A stretch of DNA of 64,000 nt from an uncultured Eudoraea sp. GTDB taxonomy: Bacteria; Bacteroidota; Bacteroidia; Flavobacteriales; Flavobacteriaceae. Position numbers and translations under genes: made by a program. The DNA is taken from NCBI GenBank assembly GCA_947258555.1, contig CAMYJF010000004.1, positions 25,993 to 89,992 on the forward strand. The letters run 5' to 3'. Numbering within the stretch: the stretch's first letter is position 1; each line of letters begins with the position of its first letter. Below the pieces are notes generated by a model. The model saw nothing but the letters and a program-made list of their open reading frames with translations, did not search any database and was not told where the DNA came from. Below, one piece after another: positions 54,506 to 63,836 of the stretch.

Positions 54506-54523
54506 TTAGACCACTTAGTCGGT
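54506..54523. promoter_or_regulatory. Operator-like palindrome, copy 4
   Basis: TTAGACCA-CT-TAGTCGGT, 20 bp upstream of the tetR ATG, where a bound repressor would block its own transcription. Confidence 0.55.
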
Positions 54524-54543
54524 CTTATTAAAACACCCCATAC

Positions 54544-55158
54544 ATGGAACAAACATTGAAAAGATTGGCCACGATGCAGCGATTACAAGTGGCAGGACTC
54601 GAATTATTCTATCAAAATGGCTACCACAATACAAGTGTGGATGACATATTGAAAAAGTTAGACCTTTCTAAAGGTGCCTTCTATTATCACTTTAAATCCA
54701 AGGAGGAATTCTTTATAAGTATTATTCAAAACCTAATCGTTCAAAAGGTATACAGTGCGCTAGTACAACCGATTGAAGGAAAGGAAGATCCTTTTTCTAT
54801 AATTGAAAACAGTTTAGATGCGTCCCTTGAAACAGCAGAACATAATTTCTTTGATAATGGGTTTGTCCTCAGCAATTTCATAGCTGAGACACAGGGAAAG
54901 GACCCTGAGGTTAATACTTATTTAAATGATATCCTGAAAATCTGGGAGGTAGCTCTAATTACATCCCTTCAAAAAGGCAAATCGGATGGGTATGTAGCCA
55001 GACATGTTGATAGTGATGGTGTTGCCGCTTATGTAATATCTGCATATATCGGTATACGCCTCCAAATGGCTTCTGGAAATGCTAAAAACCTTAGATACAA
55101 GTTTGTACAGCAGCTACGTGCTTATTTCAGATCATTGGTGCCACAAGCTATACATTAA
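54544..55158 (+). CDS. TetR-family transcriptional regulator
   Basis: 204 residues. The N-terminal helix-turn-helix covers about 8-55 (LQVAGLELFYQNGYHNTSV, then ILKKLDLSKGAFYYHFKSKEEFF), typical of TetR proteins. The C-terminal domain (about 60-200) is the ligand-binding, dimer-forming part, and lists no recognisable ligand pocket. Copy 4 of the palindrome lies just upstream and copies 1-3 flank the arsS cluster, so autoregulation and cluster control are likely inferences. Possible ligands include an arsenical or a fatty-acyl compound; the sequence does not say. Convergent 4-bp overlap with the GT9 gene. Confidence 0.93.
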   Translation: MEQTLKRLATMQRLQVAGLELFYQNGYHNTSVDDILKKLDLSKGAFYYHFKSKEEFFISIIQNLIVQKVYSALVQPIEGKEDPFSIIENSLDASLETAEHNFFDNGFVLSNFIAETQGKDPEVNTYLNDILKIWEVALITSLQKGKSDGYVARHVDSDGVAAYVISAYIGIRLQMASGNAKNLRYKFVQQLRAYFRSLVPQAIH

Positions 55159-56222
55159 GCATTTTGATCTAAAATCGCTAAAATCCTCGAAATAATTACT
55201 TCTTCCGGGATCGTATTAATAGCTTCTTCATATCCCGCAGGATACGTATTCCCATATATAGAAGTTGGAATTTGAGCGAATGTAGTCCTATCAGCCAATA
55301 AACTGTGCTCCTCCGGCTGGCCATAGGGTGCAAATCCCGCAAATGGATGCGTAATTCCCCATAAAGTAAGTGTAGGAACACCAAATATTGCCGACAAATG
55401 GCCATTCCCGCTATCCATACTGAGCATCAGGTCTAAATTGCTAATAATCTTCAATTCCTCATCAAAAGAGACCTGCCCTATGAGATTAATACAATTAGGG
55501 TATTGGGAACTCCAATGGGCAATAGCCGACTTTTCCTCATCTCCACCTCCAAAACATAGTATAGTACAGTCTAATTGGTCATTTAACCCCTTGATCACCT
55601 TCTCAAGCCGAGTCAGACTGTACATTTTCCCCTTATAGGCTGCAAAGGGCGCAATTCCGATCAACTTGCCCTCAAGTTGACCTCTGTCCATGATTTTATT
55701 GGGCATTGTACCCTTGGGAAGAATATGGGTGCCTTTTAGGTTAAATGAAAATCCAAGGCCTTCAAACACTTCTTTATACCGTTGCGAGGTATGCTTTAAT
55801 GGTTTCAATATCTTATTTGAGCTGCGCGTAAGTGCTCTTTTCTCCGATCTTCCCTTATCGATTGCTTTAAACTCAATTGTTTTTACGCCAAAGAAAAGGC
55901 GTAATATCTTCGTTCTTAGTACATTATGAAGATCAACAATTGCTTCAGGTTCCAGTTTCCGAATACTCTTATGGAGCCGGAATAACCCTATTATACCTTT
56001 ATGGGCACCTTCCAGCCTGGCTTCCAGGACATTGACCCCCTCTATTTTATTGAAAATCGGGCTAAATTTGGGCCTGGTCACTAACGTAACTGAATAATGG
56101 GGATAGGCCTCAAGGAATGCCATCAATACGGGTACCATAAGAGCCACATCTCCCATGGCCGAAAATCGCAATATAACCAGTCTTTTCGGACGATCAGGAA
56201 TGTGTTCAGTAGCTTGTCTCAC
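55155..56222 (-). CDS. Glycosyltransferase family 9 (heptosyltransferase-like)
   Basis: 355 residues, GTG start at 56222. N-terminal RLVILRFSAMGDVALMVP is the GT9 signature, with LSMDSGNGHLSAIFGVPTLTLWG near 285 (quoted core MDSGNGHLSAIFGVP) as the donor-binding part. It likely adds a heptose or similar sugar to LPS core or another surface glycan. The 3' end overlaps tetR by 4 bp; the 5' end lies 7 bp after the DUF4254 stop, so GT9, DUF4254 and DUF6427 form one transcript. Confidence 0.92.
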   Translation of the reverse strand: MRQATEHIPDRPKRLVILRFSAMGDVALMVPVLMAFLEAYPHYSVTLVTRPKFSPIFNKIEGVNVLEARLEGAHKGIIGLFRLHKSIRKLEPEAIVDLHNVLRTKILRLFFGVKTIEFKAIDKGRSEKRALTRSSNKILKPLKHTSQRYKEVFEGLGFSFNLKGTHILPKGTMPNKIMDRGQLEGKLIGIAPFAAYKGKMYSLTRLEKVIKGLNDQLDCTILCFGGGDEEKSAIAHWSSQYPNCINLIGQVSFDEELKIISNLDLMLSMDSGNGHLSAIFGVPTLTLWGITHPFAGFAPYGQPEEHSLLADRTTFAQIPTSIYGNTYPAGYEEAINTIPEEVIISRILAILDQNA

Positions 56223-56229
56223 CTTGGCC

Positions 56230-56877
56230 CTATTTTTGGCCTCTAAGGACAGGGTTCAGCTCATCATCATTGTACATCTTCATTTGTTTGTAAACTTTCA
56301 TGTACTTCTTTCCTTCGGCTATATCTTCCAGCAGTTGATCAATAGCCAGAGACAGATCTTTTTCCTGTTGTTCAAGAATGTCCAACTTGGCTTTACAACG
56401 TTCTTTATGAGCAGGTTCTGCATCGGCGCGTTCTACCTCTTCCCTCATATGATAGATCTTCAGTGTGAGTATAGATAATCTATCAATCGCCCATGCAGGG
56501 CTTTCGGTATTAATGGTAGCATTCTCTTTGATCTTCGCATCGTTGAATTGGGTCAGGAAAAAATCGTCAATAATTTCAACCAGGTCTGTTCTATGCTGAT
56601 TGCTTATGTCTATCCTGCGTTTGATCTCCAGTGCTTTGTTTGGTTCGATCCTAGGATCTCGAATGATATCTTCTAAATGCCATTGTACCGTATCGATCCA
56701 GCATTTATTATAAAGCAAATGGGAAATTTCATCCTGGGGGTATGGATTGTTAATGGGTTGATCTACATGATCATCTATATGATAAGTAGCTATTGTTTCC
56801 CTGAATATAGGTAGTGCTAAAGCTGTAAACATAGTGTTAATCTTGGCGTCAAAGATACTCCTTATTTCAGAATCCAT
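56230..56877 (-). CDS. DUF4254 protein
   Basis: Up to 215 residues. ATG 56877 overlaps the DUF6427 gene by 16 bp; ATG 56832 (MFTALALPIFRETIATYHI) fits the usual DUF4254 N-terminus better and may be the true start. HLLYNKCWIDTVQWHLEDIIRDPRI-type core (quoted: KCWIDTVQWHLEDIIRDP) and a closing charged coiled part (AEPAHKERCKAKLDIL) are characteristic. Function unknown; the family is found beside GT9 in Flavobacteriaceae, hinting at a surface-glycan role. Confidence 0.88.
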   Translation of the reverse strand: MDSEIRSIFDAKINTMFTALALPIFRETIATYHIDDHVDQPINNPYPQDEISHLLYNKCWIDTVQWHLEDIIRDPRIEPNKALEIKRRIDISNQHRTDLVEIIDDFFLTQFNDAKIKENATINTESPAWAIDRLSILTLKIYHMREEVERADAEPAHKERCKAKLDILEQQEKDLSLAIDQLLEDIAEGKKYMKVYKQMKMYNDDELNPVLRGQK

Positions 56878-57800
56878 TCAGTAACAAAGACCAGGAAGGG
56901 GGCTAGTACCAAAGCAAATAGCAGAATCTCTTTTAGCTTTTTAAGCTTGAAGACCTCAATATATCTTGCCAGGATCGCTGCCGTCGGAAAAAATGTCAAA
57001 ATCACTGGATAATACCCTTCAGAGGTTTTGATCAGGGTAATAAAAATTGCTATGATCAAGAAGGAAGCAATAATTCGGACCGAAATTATCCTTCCATGAC
57101 CAAACCGGGTCAAATTGATAAAGGCAAATAAGGTTGCAAGAATGACAAAGGCCAGAAATAGGTTCAATTTTAACTGACTTAACCAATATGAAGAAAGATT
57201 GATCTCAGATGAAATAGAGAATACATAGTGTTCTTGAAGAAATTCAACCCGGTTAGTCAAAACGAGCCAACTTCCCAATATTAAACCAATCGTAAAAAAA
57301 GCTACCAGGGGTATAAGCCAGTTTTTAATGCTTTTTGGAGCGTAGAAATAGATTGACAAAAAAACAAGGATCATGAACAAGATAGCCCAGTCATAAAAAA
57401 AACTGCTGATCATAATCCATAAACTCGCATCGAAAACCTTTTGTGGCACATTCTTTAAAGTGCGAATGGATATTAACCTCCTGGCGGCCAACAATACAAA
57501 AAAGCTACATAGGATGGCATTATTGTCTGTGACTACTTCCGGGAAGAGAACAAATAATAATACGTAAAAGAGTATGGCGTATGAATTTGATTCATTGATC
57601 TGATTTCGCCTCACAATAAAGTTGACAAGGAAAACTGTAAATAATAGAAGGCCTATAATAAGCCACTGAATGACCAAAGAAGATGTATCAAAATCAAACT
57701 GAAACAACACAAGTTGCACATACCAGTAAAGTATAAACAGGAAGGCAAGTAAAATAATGTAGTTTACGGGCTTGGTTTTACCGAAAACACTTGAAATCAT
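56862..57800 (-). CDS. DUF6427 membrane protein
   Basis: 312 residues from ATG 57800 (MISSVFGKTKPVNYIILLAF); TTG 57824 is an alternative. About eight to ten hydrophobic helices. Found in a conserved place ahead of DUF4254 and GT9 in Flavobacteriaceae and divergent from DUF6341, as here. Function unknown; a polytopic protein in a glycan context could carry a lipid-linked or sugar substrate, but there is no direct sign. Confidence 0.85.
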   Translation of the reverse strand: MISSVFGKTKPVNYIILLAFLFILYWYVQLVLFQFDFDTSSLVIQWLIIGLLLFTVFLVNFIVRRNQINESNSYAILFYVLLFVLFPEVVTDNNAILCSFFVLLAARRLISIRTLKNVPQKVFDASLWIMISSFFYDWAILFMILVFLSIYFYAPKSIKNWLIPLVAFFTIGLILGSWLVLTNRVEFLQEHYVFSISSEINLSSYWLSQLKLNLFLAFVILATLFAFINLTRFGHGRIISVRIIASFLIIAIFITLIKTSEGYYPVILTFFPTAAILARYIEVFKLKKLKEILLFALVLAPFLVFVTEWILK

Positions 57801-57820
57801 CGCAGCTTTTACTATTTTTG
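57791..57820 (+). promoter_or_regulatory. Predicted DUF6341 promoter
   Basis: TTG (57791-57793), 19 bp, TATTTTTG (57813-57820), a full match. The ATG at 57843 follows after 22 bp. It overlaps the start of the divergent DUF6427 gene. Confidence 0.65.
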
Positions 57821-57842
57821 TCAAGTAAATATAACAACAAAG

Positions 57843-58046
57843 ATGCGAGCATTTTTTGAAGCTATTGAAGATTTATTTGTAAACGGATTGTTTTGGCCTT
57901 ATGATTTTTTCCGGTTTATGGAAAATTGGTGGACTTCAAACACCGTAAATTGGATATTCTTGTTGATCGGCAGCGTAGCCATGGTATATTGGCTATTACA
58001 ATTGAAAAAATTCATATTGGCTATTACAATTGAAAAAATTCAATGA
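57843..58046 (+). CDS. DUF6341 protein with frameshifted tail
   Basis: 67 residues as read. The first 57 (AFFEAIEDLFVNGLFWPYD..., quoted to 20: AFFEAIEDLFVNGLFWPYDF; one membrane helix near 37-55 ending YWLLQLKKF) match the DUF6341 family. Then a 28-bp tandem duplication shifts the frame and the protein ends ILAITIEKIQ. Removing one copy restores NDLGEEDKSITAHTYL and a TAG stop at 58090-58092, which resembles the tail usual for this family. So the gene is probably an altered, C-terminally replaced allele; loss of function is likely but not certain because most of the protein is intact. Alternatively it is an assembly error. Confidence 0.8.
   Translation: MRAFFEAIEDLFVNGLFWPYDFFRFMENWWTSNTVNWIFLLIGSVAMVYWLLQLKKFILAITIEKIQ
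57987..58042. repeat. 28-bp exact tandem duplication
   Basis: Two perfect copies, 57987-58014 and 58015-58042, head to tail with no spacer, each beginning TATTGGCTATTACAATTGAA. The unit is not a multiple of 3 and lies inside the DUF6341 reading frame, so it changes the downstream frame. Confidence 0.97.
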
Positions 58047-58086
58047 CCTCGGTGAGGAAGATAAGAGCATTACTGCCCATACTTAC

Positions 58087-59358
58087 CTATAGGTCAAATC
58101 CAATATCCTTCCTGTAATACATGCCTTCATATTGGAGGCATTTTATATTTGAATACCCTTCTTCAAGGGCTTTCTCCATCGTGTCGCCCTTACCTATTAT
58201 CGCCATCACCCTTCCCCCATTCGTATAAACAACACTATTTTCTTCCCTAGTACCTGCATGAAACAGCGCTTCGGAATCAAGGTCATCTAGCCCAGTGATA
58301 GGCTTCCCTTTTTCATAGGCTTCAGGATAGCCGCCAGAAACAGCCATAATTGTAATCGCATATCCGGGATCAATTTCCAAAGGGTCACTGTCAAATCTCC
58401 CTTCTCCAATTGAAACAAAAGTTTCCAAAAGATCTGATTTAATCCTTGGCAGTACAACTTCTGTTTCAGGATCACCTAAGCGCACATTATATTCAATAAC
58501 ATATGGATCCGACCCTACCTTGATCAATCCTATAAAAACAAATCCGATATAGGGAATTCCTTCCCGTTGCAAACCTTTAATAGTAGGTTCGACTATTCGA
58601 TCAATTATTTTCTGTCTAAATGCAGGCTCATTAAAAGGTACCGGTGAAATCGCGCCCATACCACCGGTATTCAAGCCTGTATCACCTTCGCCAATCCTTT
58701 TGTAATCTTTAGCGAACGGTAGTAGTTTATACTTTTCACCGTCTGTTAATACAAAGCAGCTTAATTCTACCCCAGATAAAAATTCTTCCACAACAACAGT
58801 AGCGCTTGCCTCCCCGAATTTTGCGTCAAGAAGCATAGATTCCAATTCCGCTTCAGCCTTTACAATATCATCAAGGATCAGTACGCCTTTCCCGGCTGCT
58901 AATCCATCGGCTTTTAAAACATACGGAGGGTTCATTTCTTTAAGAAAATCTTTGGCTTGTTGAATTTCTTCTGGCGAAAAACTCTGATAGGCTGCCGTTG
59001 GAATATTATGCCTCTTCATAAATTCCTTGGCGTATTTCTTACTTCCCTCTAACTTCGCTCCCATGGCCCCCGGACCTATTACTATGACCTCTTTAAGTGC
59101 AGCGTCGTTCGCAAAATAATCATGGATTCCTTTTACCAGAGAAGCTTCCGGACCTACGACAACCATTTGAATTTGTTTGTCGATTACAGCTTTCTTAACT
59201 TCATCGAAATCCGTTGGGCTTATTGCTAAGTTAGTTCCCAATTGCTTAGTTCCTGCATTACCAGGTCCAATGAAAAGGTTGTTGAGTAAAGGACTTTGTG
59301 CAATCTTCCAGGCTAAGGCATGTTCTCTGCCACCTGATCCCAATATTAGTACATTCAT
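58087..59358 (-). CDS. purD: Phosphoribosylamine-glycine ligase
   Basis: 423 residues, complete. The N-terminal GSGGREHALAW motif and the ATP-grasp core (VLKADGLAAGKGVLILDD, NVRLGDPETEVVLPR) are diagnostic. It makes glycinamide ribonucleotide in purine synthesis, in the cytoplasm. The stop lies 40 bp after the current DUF6341 stop; the ancestral DUF6341 tail would overlap purD by 6 bp. Confidence 0.98.
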   Translation of the reverse strand: MNVLILGSGGREHALAWKIAQSPLLNNLFIGPGNAGTKQLGTNLAISPTDFDEVKKAVIDKQIQMVVVGPEASLVKGIHDYFANDAALKEVIVIGPGAMGAKLEGSKKYAKEFMKRHNIPTAAYQSFSPEEIQQAKDFLKEMNPPYVLKADGLAAGKGVLILDDIVKAEAELESMLLDAKFGEASATVVVEEFLSGVELSCFVLTDGEKYKLLPFAKDYKRIGEGDTGLNTGGMGAISPVPFNEPAFRQKIIDRIVEPTIKGLQREGIPYIGFVFIGLIKVGSDPYVIEYNVRLGDPETEVVLPRIKSDLLETFVSIGEGRFDSDPLEIDPGYAITIMAVSGGYPEAYEKGKPITGLDDLDSEALFHAGTREENSVVYTNGGRVMAIIGKGDTMEKALEEGYSNIKCLQYEGMYYRKDIGFDL

Positions 59359-59425
59359 CTTGCAGGAATTTGCGCAAAAATAACGTAAGCCCTGTAAATA
59401 TGAAGATTAAATTGAAGTGTTTTAA

Positions 59426-60412
59426 TTAAGGCTTATTCCGCGTCGTGAAATCCCGATGTTCTGTTTTCTCCAAATCTTCTTTGGAAAGCATTCTAAAGTA
59501 GTCATAGGTTTTTTTCATCCCTTCTTCACGACCTACCTTAGGTTCCCAGCCCAGGATCTCTTTGGCCTTGCTAATATCTGGCTGGCGTTGCAGCGGATCA
59601 TCCTTAGGTAAGGGTTTGTAAATGATCTTCTGATCGGTACCTGTTAGTTTAATGATCTCCTCAGCAAAATCTTTGATCGTGATTTCATGTGGATTACCAA
59701 TATTGATCGGCAAACTATAATCACTGAGAAGCAGGCGATAAATGCCTTCTATCTGATCATCGACGTAGCAGAAGGAGCGAGTTTGTAATCCGTCTCCAAA
59801 TACTGTCAGATCTTCGCCTCTCAAAGCCTGTCCCATAAAAGCAGGGATAACGCGCCCATCATTGAGTCGCATTCTAGGGCCATAGGTGTTGAAAATTCGA
59901 ACGATGCGTGTTTCTAAACCATGGAATCTGTGATATGCCATGGTAATAGACTCCTGAAATCTTTTGGCTTCATCGTATACTCCTCTGGGTCCGATCGTAT
60001 TTACATTGCCGTAGTACTCTTCTGTCTGTGGATGTACCTGGGGATCTCCATAGACCTCAGAAGTAGAGGCAATAAGAATACGAGCGCCTTTGTCCTTTGC
60101 TAATCCAAGTAGATTGTGTGTGCCTAATGCGCCCACTTTTAAGGTTTGGATCGGGATCTTTAAATAGTCTATTGGGCTTGCAGGCGAAGCAAAATGCAAT
60201 ATGTAATCTAATTTACCGGGGACATGGACAAACTTGGTGACATCGTGATGATAAAATTCAAAAGTGTCCAGTTTAAAAAGATGCTCAATGTTCTTAAGAT
60301 CACCGGTGATAAGGTTATCCATGCCATAGACATAATATCCTTCCGCAATAAAGCGATCACAAAGATGTGATCCTAAAAATCCGGCTGCCCCGGTAATCAA
60401 AATTCGTTTCAT
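59426..60412 (-). CDS. UDP-glucuronate decarboxylase / UDP-xylose synthase
   Basis: 328 residues of an extended SDR. NAD site GAAGFLGSH (8-16), catalytic YxxxK in [10 protein letters not shown] near 146-150, and the [18 protein letters not shown] segment (quoted [13 protein letters not shown]) fit UXS enzymes. It converts UDP-glucuronate to UDP-xylose, the step after the enzyme encoded directly upstream. A related dTDP-glucose dehydratase function is less likely. Confidence 0.9.
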   Translation of the reverse strand: MKRILITGAAGFLGSHLCDRFIAEGYYVYGMDNLITGDLKNIEHLFKLDTFEFYHHDVTKFVHVPGKLDYILHFASPASPIDYLKIPIQTLKVGALGTHNLLGLAKDKGARILIASTSEVYGDPQVHPQTEEYYGNVNTIGPRGVYDEAKRFQESITMAYHRFHGLETRIVRIFNTYGPRMRLNDGRVIPAFMGQALRGEDLTVFGDGLQTRSFCYVDDQIEGIYRLLLSDYSLPINIGNPHEITIKDFAEEIIKLTGTDQKIIYKPLPKDDPLQRQPDISKAKEILGWEPKVGREEGMKKTYDYFRMLSKEDLEKTEHRDFTTRNKP

Positions 60413-60433
60413 CTTCTTTTGGTTTGGCTGTCG

Positions 60434-61732
60434 TTAGCGCCCGATGGACTCGTAATGAAATCCTTCCGATTGCATTTCCTGTAGATCGTAAAGGTTTCTT
60501 CCGTCAAAAATAACATGATCTCCAAGCTTCTCCTTCATAACTGAGAAATTTGGATTTCTAAACATGCCCCATTCTGTACAAATTACCAACGCATCTGCAT
60601 CCTCAAGCGCTTCATACATACCGGTTGCGAATGATATTGAGTTGCCCAGTTTTCTTTGCACATTCGGCATTGCTTCAGGATCAAAAGCAGTAATCTCAAC
60701 TCCTTGTTCTAAAAGTTTATCAATGATGTCCAGAGCTGGTGCTTCACGAATATCGTCTGTTTCAGGTTTAAATGCCAGTCCCCACATGCCAATTTTCTTC
60801 CCTTTAAGGTCGCCTTTGAAATATTTTTGGATCTTAGGAATAAGAATAGTTTTTTGCTTTTTATTAACGTTGATCACAGAATCCAAGATCGCAAAATCAT
60901 AGCCGACATCCTTTCCGGATTTGTGTAATGCTTTTACATCTTTTGGAAAACATGAGCCTCCATACCCAATACCTGGGAATAAGAAGCGTTTCCCTATCCT
61001 GGAATCAGTTCCCATACCAATCCTCACCTTATCCACATCTGCGCCTACTTCTTCACAGAAGTTAGCAATTTCATTCATAAAAGTGATCTTAGTGGCCAGA
61101 AATGAATTGGCAGCATATTTGGTAAGCTCTGCAGACTTCTCGTCCATAATTATGACCGGGTTTCCGGAACGTACAAAAGGCTTATAAAGCTTTTGCATCA
61201 TTTCTGTAGCTCGAGCAGAGCTAGACCCTACAACAATTCGTTCAGGTTTTAGAAAATCATCTACGGCGAAGCCTTCTCTAAGGAATTCCGGATTTGAGAC
61301 TACGTCGAAATCGCATCTGGCATTTTTACTAATAACCTCATGAACACGTTCGGATGTCCCAACAGGTACCGTACTTTTATCTACTATTACTTTGTATGAT
61401 TTGATTAGCTGGCCGATCTCATCAGCAACTCCAAGAACATATTTCAGATCTGCGGAACCATCTTCGTCTTCCGGAGTCGGGAGGGCAAGAAAAATAATTT
61501 CTCCATGCTCCAGTCCTTCCTGGAGGGAGGTGGTAAAACTTAATCTGTCGGCTTTTATATTGCGCTCAAATAGTACATCGAGATGAGGTTCATAAATGGG
61601 GACTTCCCCATCTTGCATTTGCTTCACTTTACGTTCATCGATGTCAACACAAACGACTTCATTACCAGTTTCAGCCAGGCAAGTACCAGTAACCAAGCCC
61701 ACGTAGCCGGTCCCAATAACAGAAATTTTCAT
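60434..61732 (-). CDS. ugd: UDP-glucose 6-dehydrogenase
   Basis: 432 residues. NAD fold GTGYVGLVTG (7-16), catalytic Cys in GIGYGGSCFPKD near 255-266, and KSAELTKYAANSFLATKITF. It oxidises UDP-glucose twice to UDP-glucuronate, feeding the downstream UDP-xylose synthase 21 bp away. Cytoplasmic. The promoter at 61775-61805 starts the pair. Confidence 0.97.
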   Translation of the reverse strand: MKISVIGTGYVGLVTGTCLAETGNEVVCVDIDERKVKQMQDGEVPIYEPHLDVLFERNIKADRLSFTTSLQEGLEHGEIIFLALPTPEDEDGSADLKYVLGVADEIGQLIKSYKVIVDKSTVPVGTSERVHEVISKNARCDFDVVSNPEFLREGFAVDDFLKPERIVVGSSSARATEMMQKLYKPFVRSGNPVIIMDEKSAELTKYAANSFLATKITFMNEIANFCEEVGADVDKVRIGMGTDSRIGKRFLFPGIGYGGSCFPKDVKALHKSGKDVGYDFAILDSVINVNKKQKTILIPKIQKYFKGDLKGKKIGMWGLAFKPETDDIREAPALDIIDKLLEQGVEITAFDPEAMPNVQRKLGNSISFATGMYEALEDADALVICTEWGMFRNPNFSVMKEKLGDHVIFDGRNLYDLQEMQSEGFHYESIGR

Positions 61733-61774
61733 ACTCTAAAATTAAGGTAGTTTGTATCAAGCTTGCAAAGGCCG

Positions 61775-61805
61775 CTAAATTACGAGCCGCATTCCTGCAA
61801 ACCAA
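61775..61805 (-). promoter_or_regulatory. Predicted ugd promoter
   Basis: Minus-strand TTG (61805-61803), 20 bp, TAATTTAG (61782-61775; one mismatch). The ugd start at 61732 follows after about 42 bp. Confidence 0.45.
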
Positions 61806-61890
61806 TTAATAGAACGTAAATTTTGACGGAATGTTACACTATCAAAAGAATAACTAATGAGGTTAAAGATTGCTAGTCTTCAGGAAGCAG

Positions 61891-63048
61891 TCACCGGTCC
61901 TCATTGCCCGTCTTTGGATGCTTTTGCTTATCCGGTTTAATTCCAAACTTATCTAATTTTTTGCGCAATCGGATCTTCTGCTTAAGTGTGGCAAAATTAT
62001 AGTTGTATTTGAAAAATATATATCCCAAGATGACAACACTGCCGACCAAAATCATGACCATCCAAAAATTCTTAGTTGTACTCCCCAGAATAATAAAAAG
62101 CAAGACAAATAATAAATTGAAACACCCGATTATAAAGCTGGCTTGTTTATGACTAAGGCCCCAGAAATCTATCAGGACATGGTGTATGTGATTACGATCA
62201 GGAGAAAATGGACCCCGTTTATTAACTATTCGAATGGTAAATACTCGTGCTGTATCAAAAAGCGGGACTATAAGAATGGCTATGGCGACCAATGGGGCAT
62301 TTTCTAACAGGAATGGCAGACTTTCATATGCCTCTGGTTTTAATGCCAAAAATTTTAAGGTTAGGATACTAATGACAAATCCAACGATCAGGGAGCCCGT
62401 ATCCCCCATAAATATTTTCCGATGAGATGATATGTTGAAGCCAAAAAAAGCCATTAAGATAGCATTCATGGTGATACTTAACAGTGCGAAGAAATATTCC
62501 TGAGAGGAATAAAAAATTGTTGTGTAAATGATCAAAATAACAATGCCTACTATTGAGGCTAATCCGTCAATTCCATCAATTAGATTATAGGAGTTGATTA
62601 TTATGATCATGATGAACATACCTATTGCCAGGTAGAGGTAATAGGGTATATCATTGATATTCAAAAAGCCATTAAGAGAAAAAATGGTAAAACTTTCATT
62701 GGCCAAAATAAAGCTCACGGCTAACGCCTGAGCCATCAATTTGGAGCCAGGTGAAAGTACTACAAGATCATCTTTAAGTCCTACTATGAAAAGGATTGTT
62801 AATCCCGGGATTATGTATACCGCTTCATTGTACATATCGCGCCCGTGAATGAAGAAAAGCGCAAATATCAGCGTATAGAAGAAGGCGATCCCCCCTAAAG
62901 TAGGAGTCTTGGAAAAGTGTGAGCTCCGTTGATCAGGGTTGTCCATCAGCCGTTTATATTCTACCACTCCAATAATTTTTGGAATGGTTAAATAGATCAT
63001 TAGAAATGATCCGATGAACAAAGCGATAGCCGTTTCAAGGAAATACAC
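61891..63048 (-). CDS. WecA/MraY-like phosphosugar transferase
   Basis: 385 residues with about eleven helices. Conserved motifs of the family: VGLKDDLVVL, NLIDGIDGLAS, GDTGSLIVGF and the cytoplasmic His cluster NHIHHVL. It moves a sugar-1-phosphate from UDP-GlcNAc or a related nucleotide onto undecaprenyl phosphate, starting a surface glycan. Membrane protein. It is upstream of ugd and its stop is 158 bp before the ugd start. Confidence 0.93.
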   Translation of the reverse strand: MYFLETAIALFIGSFLMIYLTIPKIIGVVEYKRLMDNPDQRSSHFSKTPTLGGIAFFYTLIFALFFIHGRDMYNEAVYIIPGLTILFIVGLKDDLVVLSPGSKLMAQALAVSFILANESFTIFSLNGFLNINDIPYYLYLAIGMFIMIIIINSYNLIDGIDGLASIVGIVILIIYTTIFYSSQEYFFALLSITMNAILMAFFGFNISSHRKIFMGDTGSLIVGFVISILTLKFLALKPEAYESLPFLLENAPLVAIAILIVPLFDTARVFTIRIVNKRGPFSPDRNHIHHVLIDFWGLSHKQASFIIGCFNLLFVLLFIILGSTTKNFWMVMILVGSVVILGYIFFKYNYNFATLKQKIRLRKKLDKFGIKPDKQKHPKTGNEDR

Positions 63049-63065
63049 GTTTGGACAGGGTTTAA

Positions 63066-63761
63066 TTAGAGTTTATCAAAGATAATCCTAAATAAAAACT
63101 TAAGTAAATTGGTTTGCCTGGAAAATCGTGTCGGTTCCTTTAAAAGGCGGTAGAACCATTCGAGTCCCAGGTTTATGAATATTTTCGGTGCGCGTTTTTT
63201 TAAGCCTGAGTATACGTCAAAACTGCCTCCTAATCCCATGTATAAAGCAGGGTATTGGGCAAGGAAGTCTGCCATTAAGAACTCTTGTTTAGGGCTTCCC
63301 ATGGCAACGAATATCACATCTGGTTGTGAGGCTATAAAATCCTGGATTAGCAGTTGTTCATCTCCTTCTTTAAGAAAACCATTTCTATAGCCAGCTATTC
63401 TGATCGAAGGAAAATCTGTTCTGAGTTTTTTGATCGTTTGATTAATTACATCATCTGTAGAACCGATAAAGTAAAAGGAGCGGGAATCAACATAATGTCG
63501 TATGATGTCTAGCCAAAATTCAGCTCCGGCGATTTTTGTAGATTTTAACCCCTTTCGGCGCAATGCCCATACGGCCCCAATACCATCTGGATAGCCTATG
63601 TTGGCATTGATGATCTTATCTAAATCAGGGTTGGATTTATTGAGCTTTTCTGCATTTAAAGCCACAAGTATCCCTGTTTTGTCATTCAGATATTTTAGTA
63701 ATTGCTCTTTGGATCGAAAAGCAAATACTCTTTTCCCATTTATAAATTCATATTCTGCCAT
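63066..63761 (-). CDS. TagA/CpsF/WecG glycosyltransferase
   Basis: 231 residues, normal length for GT26. The motif PDGIGAVWALRRKG near 55 and the core VIFVAMGSPKQEFLMADFL near 150-168 identify it. It probably adds the second sugar to the lipid-linked primer made by the WecA-like enzyme encoded 17 bp downstream. Membrane-associated, by family likeness. Confidence 0.94.
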   Translation of the reverse strand: MAEYEFINGKRVFAFRSKEQLLKYLNDKTGILVALNAEKLNKSNPDLDKIINANIGYPDGIGAVWALRRKGLKSTKIAGAEFWLDIIRHYVDSRSFYFIGSTDDVINQTIKKLRTDFPSIRIAGYRNGFLKEGDEQLLIQDFIASQPDVIFVAMGSPKQEFLMADFLAQYPALYMGLGGSFDVYSGLKKRAPKIFINLGLEWFYRLLKEPTRFSRQTNLLKFLFRIIFDKL

Positions 63762-63836
63762 TATCTTTCAAAAGACTCCATGAAGCATATTTTTTGTTGT
63801 CATTTACAATCATAAATGCGGATATATTTATTGTTC

